7,421 bases of DNA from positions 12,093 through 19,513 of the forward strand of contig JAOZOL010000018.1 in assembly GCA_029933295.1 (NCBI GenBank). The letters run 5' to 3'. The notes under the pieces were generated by a model. The model saw only the letters and a list, made by a program, of their open reading frames with translations. It searched no databases and was not told the DNA's origin. This DNA is from Desulfobacterales bacterium. Its GTDB lineage: Bacteria; Desulfobacterota; Desulfobacteria; Desulfobacterales; Desulfosalsimonadaceae. Shown here in pieces: positions 1-5,443 of this stretch. The position numbers and the translations under genes are program-made. Every line of letters begins with the position of its first letter. Position 1 is the first letter of the stretch.

Positions 1-33
1 GCTTTTTTATATTTTGTATTCAGGCTTCCACTC

Positions 34-54
34 TTATTATTATTATTATTATTA
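34..54. repeat. (TTA)7 trinucleotide tract
   Basis: Seven perfect tandem TTA units lie in a gene-free AT-rich stretch. Such a tract can change length by slipped-strand replication. It is not inside a gene, so any effect would be on spacing or DNA bending only. No function is assigned. Confidence 0.9.
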
Positions 55-58
55 TCGC

Positions 59-77
59 TTTTCATGCAAAATTCAGG
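59..77 (+). repeat. Solo copy of the MITE-like right-end motif
   Basis: The 19 bases here are identical to 263-281, the right end of the element at 160-281, and include the 13-mer TGCAAAATTCAGG. The 13-mer also occurs inverted at 160-172. With that inverted copy the solo motif forms an outward-facing inverted pair, 16 of 17 bases matching when one or two flanking bases are included. It is probably the remaining end of a second, degraded or partly overlapping copy of the same element family. A shorter echo, ATTCAGG, is at 18-24. Confidence 0.7.
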
Positions 78-159
78 TTATACATAATATTCATGTTATA
101 CAAAAAAATAACTGCTAACATAAGATTTTGTTAATCGCAAAACAATTTTTAATTTATGA

Positions 160-281
160 CCTGAATTTTGCACGAGTCGCCCTTCGGGTGAAAATTGATA
201 AGAAAAATATTATAATTCTTCACAACGTTTTTATTTTCAATTGATAAAAAAGTTTTTATCAATTTTCATGCAAAATTCAGG
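160..281. mobile_element. MITE-like / REP-like element with terminal inverted repeats
   Basis: This non-coding 122-bp unit starts with CCTGAATTTTGCA (160-172) and ends with its exact reverse complement (269-281). Inward of these, TGAAAATTGATAA (189-201) is again matched in reverse complement by 256-268, so the two arms form a 26-bp inverted repeat. The left arm differs only by 16 extra bases (173-188). With neighbouring bases these can form a small hairpin at 177-191 (5' TCGCCC, loop TTC, 3' GGGTGA). The right half also holds a tight palindrome, AATTGATAAAAA (239-250) facing its complement (253-264) across 2 nt. Size, terminal repeats and lack of coding capacity fit a MITE or a large REP-type element moved in trans. 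No target-site duplication is obvious and the mobilising transposase is unknown. Confidence 0.6.
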
Positions 282-494
282 ATCATTTTAAAAGAAGGTA
301 AAAAACGGCCGATTCGCCGTATGCTGGAAAGGGTCGGCAATCAGGTGGTAAATCTTCACCGAATCCGGATGGCAAATCTTCTTTTGGGAAATTTGAAAAT
401 GGGGCATTGGCGATATGTGACCGAAAAGGAAATAAAGGCACTGCTGAAATCCTGCAATATCGTTTCGTTGAAACTGCAAAAACATATTCCGTGA
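282..494 (+). pseudogene. C-terminal remnant of RsuA/RluB-family pseudouridine synthase
   Basis: Read from 282, this frame encodes 70 residues ending at TGA 492-494. It matches the C-terminal end of RsuA/RluB/RluE/RluF-type pseudouridine synthases, which convert specific rRNA uridines to pseudouridine. The hallmark GKKRPIRRML (residues 6-15; family form G-x-x-R-Q-I-R-R-M) is followed by VVNLHRIRMANLLLGNLK and then W-R-Y-V-T-E-K-E, like the family's W-R-x-L-T-x-x-E ending. The N-terminal S4 domain and the catalytic domain with its GRLD-type Asp, normally about 170-200 residues, are missing. Upstream the frame runs into the MITE-like element and meets a stop at 213-215, with no plausible ATG, GTG or TTG start between. 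The break falls exactly at the element's edge, which suggests insertion or deletion there. The fragment abuts the opposing PII-like gene with no gap. Family assignment is strong; which member is unknown. Confidence 0.82.
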
Positions 495-839
495 TTATGT
501 TTTTTTATTCATCCCAAGCCGTCCGAAGTGCGACAGCGGCGTAACAAAATATATGCCCTGATGGGGCTTATCAGTTTTGCGGCAGAGATCTTCCATAAAC
601 GCGACGGCCAGATTAAGGGTTTTTTCATTGTTAATGGCGGTAAAAATGGTTTTGTTGTGGCGTCCGCCGCCGCTGGTAAGGCTTCGTAAACCGGCAAAAA
701 TAGGAACATGCTGGGTGATCAACTGGAGCGCTCCGGTGGTTTCAATAACCGTGGCGCCGCTGATCCCCAGATCCATCCAGCCTGTGATCAGTTCGTCCAA
801 AAGATCTTCGTTTTCGATGACGGCAAAGAGAAGGTACAC
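495..839 (-). CDS. PII-like nitrogen-regulator-family protein
   Basis: A 114-aa protein of PII size and pattern. It has an N-terminal beta strand (YLLFAVIENED, residues 2-12), a helix, then GISGATVIETTG (25-36), followed by VPIFAGLRSL (45-54), YNKTIF-like HNKTIF (61-66), and a C-terminal strand with GIYFVTPLSHFGRLG (95-109). These resemble divergent PII-like trimers rather than canonical GlnB/GlnK. The uridylylated T-loop tyrosine region is not visible, so control by GlnD-type modification is unlikely; a small-molecule or nucleotide sensor role is inferred. The start is GTG at 837-839. An in-frame stop 15 nt upstream, belonging to the preceding gene, limits any longer start. No clear Shine-Dalgarno is seen, so translation may be coupled to the upstream EIIA-like gene. 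The stop abuts the opposing pseudouridine-synthase remnant. Confidence 0.8.
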   Translation of the reverse strand: MYLLFAVIENEDLLDELITGWMDLGISGATVIETTGALQLITQHVPIFAGLRSLTSGGGRHNKTIFTAINNEKTLNLAVAFMEDLCRKTDKPHQGIYFVTPLSHFGRLGMNKKT

Positions 840-854
840 GTGTATAGGTCTTTT

Positions 855-1325
855 TTAATAAAAGGTTGTATTTTCTTCAAGCAGTTTAATTTGTTCAAGG
901 AGGCGCTCGGAACCGTCTGCCTGTCTGATGGCGGCTAAAAATTCGTGCTGCTGACATAACCGGGACACTCTGGCCAGGAGGCGGACATGGATGGCAGGGT
1001 TGGATTCGGGAATAATAAGTGCCAGGATAATGTCAACCGGCAGATGATCAAGCGATTCAAAATCAATGGGTTTTGCCAGACGGATCAGAATAACCGCCGC
1101 ATCTTCGGCTTCCGGGCTGGTCGTGTGCGGGAACCCGATACCGCTGCCGACACCGGTACTCATTGTCTTTTCCCGCTGGATCAGCCCCTCATACAATGTG
1201 GAAAATTTTTCGACAATGCCGTTTTGAACACAGACATCTGCGATGTATTTCAACACGTCTGTTTTACTTTCAAGCAGCACGCTCAGATAGATATTGTTGG
1301 TTTTAAGATAATCTATAATTTTCAA
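855..1325 (-). CDS. PTS EIIA domain protein (PtsN / fructose-mannitol type)
   Basis: A 156-aa single-domain protein of the PTS EIIA-2 (PtsN, EIIA-Fru/Mtl) family, the usual length for a stand-alone EIIA. The phosphorylation-site loop TGVGSGIGFPHTTS (residues 57-70) carries the expected active-site histidine, His67. It is preceded by the typical L-x-x-R-E-x-x-x-S-T-G run (48-58). The helix after VDIILALIIPESN (96-108) also fits the family. In free-standing form such proteins are usually regulators (nitrogen PTS, potassium or antiporter control) rather than sugar transport parts. The start is TTG at 1325, chosen because AGGGGG stands 5 nt before it and the protein begins at the usual family position. 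It is the first gene of a minus-strand pair with the PII-like gene 15 nt downstream. A promoter is visible at 1353-1381. Phosphate donor and partner cannot be read from the window. Confidence 0.85.
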   Translation of the reverse strand: MKIIDYLKTNNIYLSVLLESKTDVLKYIADVCVQNGIVEKFSTLYEGLIQREKTMSTGVGSGIGFPHTTSPEAEDAAVILIRLAKPIDFESLDHLPVDIILALIIPESNPAIHVRLLARVSRLCQQHEFLAAIRQADGSERLLEQIKLLEENTTFY

Positions 1326-1352
1326 TATAACCCCCTACAGTTATTATGGATC

Positions 1353-1381
1353 AAAATAGACCAGTATAACGGGAAAGTCAA
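1353..1381 (-). promoter_or_regulatory. Sigma70-type promoter of the EIIA-PII-like pair
   Basis: On the minus strand TTGACT (1381-1376, 5 of 6 to the -35 consensus) and TATTTT (1358-1353, 4 of 6 to the -10 consensus) are separated by exactly 17 nt. The predicted start of transcription, about 1346, leaves a leader of roughly 20 nt before the TTG start at 1325, with the ribosome site in between. A second -10-like TATACT (minus strand, 1369-1364) lies in the spacer but has no -35 at proper distance. Confidence 0.5.
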
Positions 1382-1449
1382 GATGAACCATATTATTTTT
1401 CAAATGCGATTACACTGGGGGAGGGCCTTTTAAGCGGAGTGGTTTCAGC

Positions 1450-1478
1450 TTGACAGTTTGTACCGGTCATAGTAGTTT
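1450..1478 (+). promoter_or_regulatory. Possible promoter for the NfeD-FloA operon
   Basis: A perfect -35 hexamer TTGACA lies at 1450-1455. Seventeen bases further the -10 position is a poor TAGTTT (1473-1478). A better TATATT at 1479-1484 is too far away (23 nt). The site is in the 213-bp divergent gap between the EIIA-like gene and the NfeD protease gene and has the right orientation for the latter, giving a leader of about 55 nt. The weak -10 suggests an activator or a different sigma factor, if the site is used at all. Confidence 0.33.
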
Positions 1479-1538
1479 TATATTCATTGTTAATATAACT
1501 TTCTGAAACAATAGAATTTTTTATACAAGCGCATTTAA

Positions 1539-3026
1539 ATGAATCAAAGATTACATATCCGGGGCAGCTCTTTGACCTTCCCTGGTCTGTTTGTGATTGT
1601 TTTTGCAGTTATTTTTTTATCTGTCACATCCGGTTTATCTGAATCGAAACAGACAGTATATGTTATCTCTATTTCCGGCGAAGTGGACCCCGGCATGGCG
1701 GCGTTTGTGGGACGGGCATATGAGGAGACATTGGAAAATCCGGACGGGCTTGTTGTAGTAGAGATTAATACATTTGGCGGCCGCGTGGACTCGGCCCTGG
1801 AAATCGTGGATACCCTCTTGAAGTTTCCCAAACAACGGTCCATCGCGTTTGTGGAGAAAAAAGCGATCTCAGCCGGATCATTAATAGCGTTGGCATGCGG
1901 CAAGCTGGTCATGAAACCCGCCACAACCATTGGTGATTGTGCTCCGATTTCCATTACCCAGAAAGGCCCGCAGATGATGGGGGAGAAGTTCCAGTCACCG
2001 CTGCGTGCCAAATTCAGGGCTTTGGCCAAGCGAAACGGTTATCCTGTGAAACTGGCCGAAGCCATGGTCTCGGCGGACAAGGAAATTTTCGAGGTAGTGA
2101 TCAACGGTAAAAAGATTTTGATGGATGCCAGTGATTATAAAGACTTAACGGATGAAGAAAAAAAGAAGGTTGTTTCGAAAAAAACCATTGTTGAAGAAGG
2201 GGAATTGCTGACCATGCATGCCGAAGAAGCCGTGGAACTCGGATTTTCGGAAATGACGGCAACAAGCATTGACGATATGCTGGGACAAATGGGGGTAAAA
2301 AATTATGAGCAGGTACTGATTGAGCAAACCTGGTCCGAAGCCATGGTCCGGTTTATCGGGAGTATTTCGCCGATTCTGATGATGATCGGTCTGGCCGCTT
2401 TGTATATGGAAATGAAGGCGCCGGGGTTTGGTCTGCCCGGGTTAATCGGGATTTTCTGTCTGGCGGTTGTTTTCTTAAATCAGTATCTGGTGGGCTTAGC
2501 GGATTATGCGGAGCTGTTGATCATTTTATTCGGGTTGGTACTCATGGGGATCGAGGTGTTTGTGCTGCCCGGTTTTGGCATTGCCGGGTTTGCCGGTATT
2601 GTTTGTATTGCCGTGGGGATGATTTTATCGCTCCAGGGTTTTGTATTACCTGATCCCTCAATCCCATGGGAGATGGATCTGCTGATGCATAATATCGCCG
2701 TTGTACTTGGTGCGTATATCGTGGCGTTTTTTATCGCCCTGCTTTTTTTACGCTATGTGCTTCCCCGGTTTTCAACAAAACAAAAAGGACCTTATTTAAA
2801 GACAACTTTGAAAGGGGCTCATGCGGATTCCACTGAAACGGCCAAAATCCGGGTCGGTGACAAGGGCATTGCGATATCATATCTCCGCCCGGCCGGAAAA
2901 GCGGATTTCAATGACGATCTGTTTGATGTGGTTACGGAAGGTGAATTCATGGAAAAAGGGACAGATATCAAAGTTTCAGCCATTAAGGGAAACCGAATTG
3001 TTGTGTCAAGGATTGAGGGAAAATAA
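1539..3026 (+). CDS. nfeD: NfeD-family membrane-bound serine protease (ClpP class)
   Basis: A 495-aa long-form NfeD (NfeD1b type; archaeal relative PH1510), thought to cleave membrane proteins such as stomatin/flotillin partners. Residues 15-33 form a signal or anchor segment. The ClpP-like protease domain follows, about 37-245: YVISISGEVDPG (41-52), VVVEINTFGG (72-81), and the nucleophile motif AISAGSLIALA with Ser111. Lys150 is the likely dyad base from its spacing to the following helix; Lys158 is the alternative. Hydrophobic segments lie near 275-293, 298-316, 324-342, 345-366 and 385-407. A soluble OB-fold NfeD C-domain (about 433-495) ends the protein. The active site appears intact. 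No strong ribosome site precedes ATG 1539; the start is kept because the signal segment begins just after it. It is first in a plus-strand operon, and its TAA overlaps the next ATG by 1 nt. Confidence 0.93.
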   Translation: MNQRLHIRGSSLTFPGLFVIVFAVIFLSVTSGLSESKQTVYVISISGEVDPGMAAFVGRAYEETLENPDGLVVVEINTFGGRVDSALEIVDTLLKFPKQRSIAFVEKKAISAGSLIALACGKLVMKPATTIGDCAPISITQKGPQMMGEKFQSPLRAKFRALAKRNGYPVKLAEAMVSADKEIFEVVINGKKILMDASDYKDLTDEEKKKVVSKKTIVEEGELLTMHAEEAVELGFSEMTATSIDDMLGQMGVKNYEQVLIEQTWSEAMVRFIGSISPILMMIGLAALYMEMKAPGFGLPGLIGIFCLAVVFLNQYLVGLADYAELLIILFGLVLMGIEVFVLPGFGIAGFAGIVCIAVGMILSLQGFVLPDPSIPWEMDLLMHNIAVVLGAYIVAFFIALLFLRYVLPRFSTKQKGPYLKTTLKGAHADSTETAKIRVGDKGIAISYLRPAGKADFNDDLFDVVTEGEFMEKGTDIKVSAIKGNRIVVSRIEGK

Positions 3027-3499
3027 TGGGCGCACTGGTCATTCCGATTATATTACAGCTGGTGGGCGTGGTCGTATTGATCGCGGAAATTATAATTCCG
3101 TCCGGCGGCCTGTTGGGCATGGTAACCATGGGTCTGCTTGGGTATTCTTTGTATCTTGTGTTTACCGGGATATCAGTTTTTGCGGGCATGATATTTGTTG
3201 TGGCTGATATTATTATGCTTCCGGTCGTATTGTTTGCAGGCATTAAACTGCTTGCCAAATCTCCGGCAACATTGAAAACATCTTTGTCAAAGGCTGACGG
3301 GTATTCCTCACAGCCCGAAGAACTTAAAGATTTTATGGGGCTAACGGGAACAGCCATAACAGACCTTCGGCCGGCCGGTGTGGGACGCATTAACAACATG
3401 CGCGTCGATGTGGTCAGCCGTGGGGAATATGTCGATAAAGGGTCTGAAATTCTTGTGACAGCGGTTGAAGGAAACCGCGTGGTTGTCAGGAAAATTTAA
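3026..3499 (+). CDS. Short NfeD-like membrane protein (OB-fold C-domain)
   Basis: A 157-aa NfeD short form without the protease domain. Three hydrophobic segments (about 5-26, 29-48, 52-75) are followed by a linker (80-100) and a C-terminal OB-fold domain (about 103-157) with GTAITDLRPAG (108-118) and VDVVSRGEYVDKGSEI (127-142), ending AVEGNRVVVRKI. This domain is clearly paralogous to the end of the preceding protease: both share LRPAG, VDVV/FDVV, GE, KG and GNR(I/V)VV. The start ATG overlaps the previous TAA (TAATG) and is preceded by GAGGGA, so translation is probably coupled. Short NfeD proteins pair with flotillins, and FloA follows 29 nt downstream, so a role as FloA's membrane partner is inferred. 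Confidence 0.9.
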   Translation: MGALVIPIILQLVGVVVLIAEIIIPSGGLLGMVTMGLLGYSLYLVFTGISVFAGMIFVVADIIMLPVVLFAGIKLLAKSPATLKTSLSKADGYSSQPEELKDFMGLTGTAITDLRPAGVGRINNMRVDVVSRGEYVDKGSEILVTAVEGNRVVVRKI

Positions 3500-3528
3500 A
3501 CTTTAATCAGTAAATAAGGAGAGCGATC

Positions 3529-4521
3529 ATGGGATTTTCATCGATTATTTTTATACTTTTCGGCATCGCGGGTATTGTTCTGATCTATTTTGTCGGGTCA
3601 GCCATTTCCCTGTGGGTGCAGGCACTGGTATCCGGGGCCCGTGTGGGTTTGTTTAATATCATTTTTATGCGGTTTCGTAAAGTTCCGCCCAAACTCGTTG
3701 TTAATTCAAAAATTATGGCCGTTAAAGCCGGGCTTGACATTATTACCACCGATGATCTGGAGTCCCATTATCTGGCGGGCGGCGATGTGATGCGTGTGGT
3801 ACAGGCCTTGATTGCGGCAGACAAAGCCAATATTGATTTAAAATTTAACCGGGCATGTGCGATTGATCTGGCAGGCAGAAATGTGCTGGAAGCCGTACAG
3901 ATGAGTGTTAACCCCAAAGTAATTGAAACGCCGCTGGTCGCTGCAATGGCCAAAGACGGTATTCAGTTGAAGGCCGTGTCCAGGGTTACGGTTCGGGCCA
4001 ATCTTGATCGACTGGTTGGCGGTGCCGGTGAAGAGACCGTCCTTGCCCGGGTCGGTGAAGGAATTGTCAGTTCCATCGGATCAGCGGACAGTCATAAGGG
4101 CGTGCTTGAAAATCCGGACAATATTTCCAAGCGGGTCCTTGAAAAAGGACTGGATGCCGGTACGGCTTTTGAAATTTTGTCCATTGATATTGCCGATGTG
4201 GATGTGGGGAAGAACATAGGTGCCGCGCTGGCAACTGATCGGGCGGAAGCGGATAAGATAATTGCCCAGGCAAAGGCCGAAGAACGCCGGGCCATGGCTT
4301 TTGCGGCTGAACAGGAGATGATGGCAAGGGTCCAGGAAATGCGGGCAAAGGTCGTTGAGGCAGAGGCACAGGTGCCCCTGGCCATGGCAGACGCCTTCCG
4401 GCAGGGCAACCTTGGCATCATGGATTATTTGCGGATGAAAAATATCCAGGCCGATACCCATATGAGAGATACCATTGGCACGCCTAAAAAGGATGCCCCT
4501 GATTCACCGGGGACAAAATAG
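3529..4521 (+). CDS. floA: Flotillin-like protein FloA (SPFH domain)
   Basis: A 330-aa FloA (YqfA) family protein, close to the usual length of about 330. An N-terminal membrane hairpin or helix occupies residues 4-31. The SPFH/band-7-like region follows (about 60-230), with VNPKVIETPLVAAMAKDGIQ (127-146), VTVRANLDRLVGGAGEET (153-170), a GEGIVSSIGS stretch (177-186) and IADVDVGKNIGAALATDRAE (221-240). An Ala/Glu-rich coiled coil (about 238-285) precedes an NLGIMDYLRMKNIQADT end (294-310). These are diagnostic of FloA. Such proteins oligomerise at the cytoplasmic membrane and scaffold functional microdomains; in Bacillus, FloA works with NfeD-type YqeZ/YqfB. A good AAGGAGAG site (3516-3523) lies 5 nt before ATG. 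The upstream NfeD genes and downstream zinc-ribbon gene make a co-transcribed unit likely. The Lys/Asp/Pro-rich tail after residue 318 is disordered. Confidence 0.95.
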   Translation: MGFSSIIFILFGIAGIVLIYFVGSAISLWVQALVSGARVGLFNIIFMRFRKVPPKLVVNSKIMAVKAGLDIITTDDLESHYLAGGDVMRVVQALIAADKANIDLKFNRACAIDLAGRNVLEAVQMSVNPKVIETPLVAAMAKDGIQLKAVSRVTVRANLDRLVGGAGEETVLARVGEGIVSSIGSADSHKGVLENPDNISKRVLEKGLDAGTAFEILSIDIADVDVGKNIGAALATDRAEADKIIAQAKAEERRAMAFAAEQEMMARVQEMRAKVVEAEAQVPLAMADAFRQGNLGIMDYLRMKNIQADTHMRDTIGTPKKDAPDSPGTK

Positions 4522-4564
4522 TTAATTCAGGTACTAAATCAGTTTTTTAATAAAGAGGTGCGTC

Positions 4565-5317
4565 ATGGAATTTGGCGATATTGTTTTTTATATTGTTATT
4601 GCAATTATCATTTTTTCCAATTTTTTTAAAAAACCGAAAAAATCGGGCAAACCGGATGCAAAAGAAAAGCCAAAAGCAAAGTCCGGCTGGAAGAAGATGT
4701 TGGAGGAAATGCTGGAAAATATTCAAAAGGAGATGGAACAAAAATCTGTTTCCGAACCTGATGATATTTTCGTAAAACAAAAAACCGGGTGGGAAAATAT
4801 CGTTTCAGGGGATGCGCAAGAAAATATAAGTCAAAGAAAAGAAACAAAAAAGGTCAGACCGGAAGCGCCTCCCCGTGTATCTGAAGAATTGCCACTGTCT
4901 AAGCCTGGTGAATATGTATACAGTCCTGTGTGTTTGAATTGCGGTGGGCAAATAAAGCAAGTCGAGGATTGGGGAATTGTTAATCAAAAAGGGCTTCTTT
5001 ATTGCGATTTTTGTGGTGAACAGCATAAATATCGAATTGTAAAAAATAACTTGATTTTAAACCGATCAGTCGTTCCCGCTGACGCAAGAGGACCTTCAGT
5101 ACGGAAATTCAAACGGCAGAAGGCCGGGAGCGGGGCTGTCGGCAAAGACGTTTATAAAGGCCTGGGAACGGGCGGGGATGGTCAATCTCGGTCTGTTACA
5201 CCATTAATCAGCGGCAGGCGGGATCTTTGGGCGTTTTCACAGCGCGAACTCCAAAATGCGGTGGTCTGGAAGGAAATACTGGGGGCTCCACTTGGACTGA
5301 GGGATCTGGAGGGATGA
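4565..5317 (+). CDS. Unrecognised membrane-anchored zinc-ribbon protein of the FloA operon
   Basis: A 250-aa protein I cannot name. A single N-terminal hydrophobic anchor (about 4-20) is followed by a Lys-rich basic stretch (22-45), an amphipathic Lys/Glu helix (43-60) and a low-complexity linker. A zinc ribbon made by C-x-x-C at Cys123/Cys126 and C-x-x-C at Cys147/Cys150 (VCLNCGGQ and YCDFCGEQ) comes next. After another Gly/Arg/Lys-rich linker (170-220) the protein ends in FSQRELQNAVVWKEILGAPL (224-243) plus GLRD, a helix-like module that looks conserved ("xxAxxxxEILGxPxxLR" style). AGAGGTG stands 5 nt before ATG 4565. It lies 43 nt after floA on the same strand with no terminator between, so a role with the NfeD-FloA membrane complex, perhaps as adaptor, is inferred from position only. 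Confidence 0.8.
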   Translation: MEFGDIVFYIVIAIIIFSNFFKKPKKSGKPDAKEKPKAKSGWKKMLEEMLENIQKEMEQKSVSEPDDIFVKQKTGWENIVSGDAQENISQRKETKKVRPEAPPRVSEELPLSKPGEYVYSPVCLNCGGQIKQVEDWGIVNQKGLLYCDFCGEQHKYRIVKNNLILNRSVVPADARGPSVRKFKRQKAGSGAVGKDVYKGLGTGGDGQSRSVTPLISGRRDLWAFSQRELQNAVVWKEILGAPLGLRDLEG

Positions 5318-5412
5318 TGGCTTCGTAAAAGTCCAACTTCTGTTTTAGCTTTGGGTTGCGCTTCATCTCTCGTCATTCAACGTATTGCGGCCCATAAGCC
5401 GAAACGTTGGGC
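5318..5412. repeat. Candidate intergenic repeat with attC-like ends
   Basis: This gap between the FloA operon and the ATPase cassette holds no ORF. Its left part (about 5318-5384, GATGGCTTCGTAAAAGTCC and on) resembles, from memory, a dispersed intergenic repeat of Desulfobacterota genomes; this needs a genome search. Separately, GTCCAAC (5331-5337) and GTTGGGC (5406-5412) fit the integron attC end patterns RYYYAAC and GTTRRRY and are complementary at 6 of 7 positions. Between them GCTTTGGGTTGC (5349-5360) and GCGGCCCATAAGC (5387-5399) pair imperfectly. No integrase gene or other attC site is visible, so an attC call is only a possibility. A -10-like TATAAA (5415-5420) follows, without a good -35. 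Confidence 0.35.
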
Positions 5413-5443
5413 AATATAAATCAGAAGTAAAGGAAGACAAAGA

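Noticed and set aside
34..281. CRISPR array
   Set aside because: The repeated 13-mer alternates in orientation with irregular spacing (about 95 and 109 bp), and no repeat-spacer pattern exists.
288..485. 65-aa open frame on the minus strand
   Set aside because: It lies fully antisense to the pseudouridine-synthase remnant, whose plus-strand frame has clear family motifs; no ribosome site or recognisable product.
1376..1381. TTGACT paired with TATACT (1364-1369, minus strand) as promoter
   Set aside because: Only 6 nt separate the two boxes; the TATTTT at 17-nt spacing is the sounder -10.
987..1433. 148-aa plus-strand open frame
   Set aside because: Mostly antisense to the EIIA gene and running through its promoter; composition is not protein-like and the EIIA assignment is secure.
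1544..2029. 161-aa minus-strand open frame
   Set aside because: Antisense shadow of the NfeD protease domain; no start context or family motifs.
2821..3207. 128-aa plus-strand frame across the NfeD junction
   Set aside because: An out-of-frame overlap of two well-supported NfeD genes.
4067..4461. Three overlapping minus-strand frames inside floA
   Set aside because: Low-complexity shadows of the Ala/Glu-rich coiled coil in floA.
5292..5336. Terminator from the inverted pair TTGGACT / AGTCCAA around the zinc-ribbon gene's stop
   Set aside because: The stem is 7 bp with a 31-nt loop and no T run follows.
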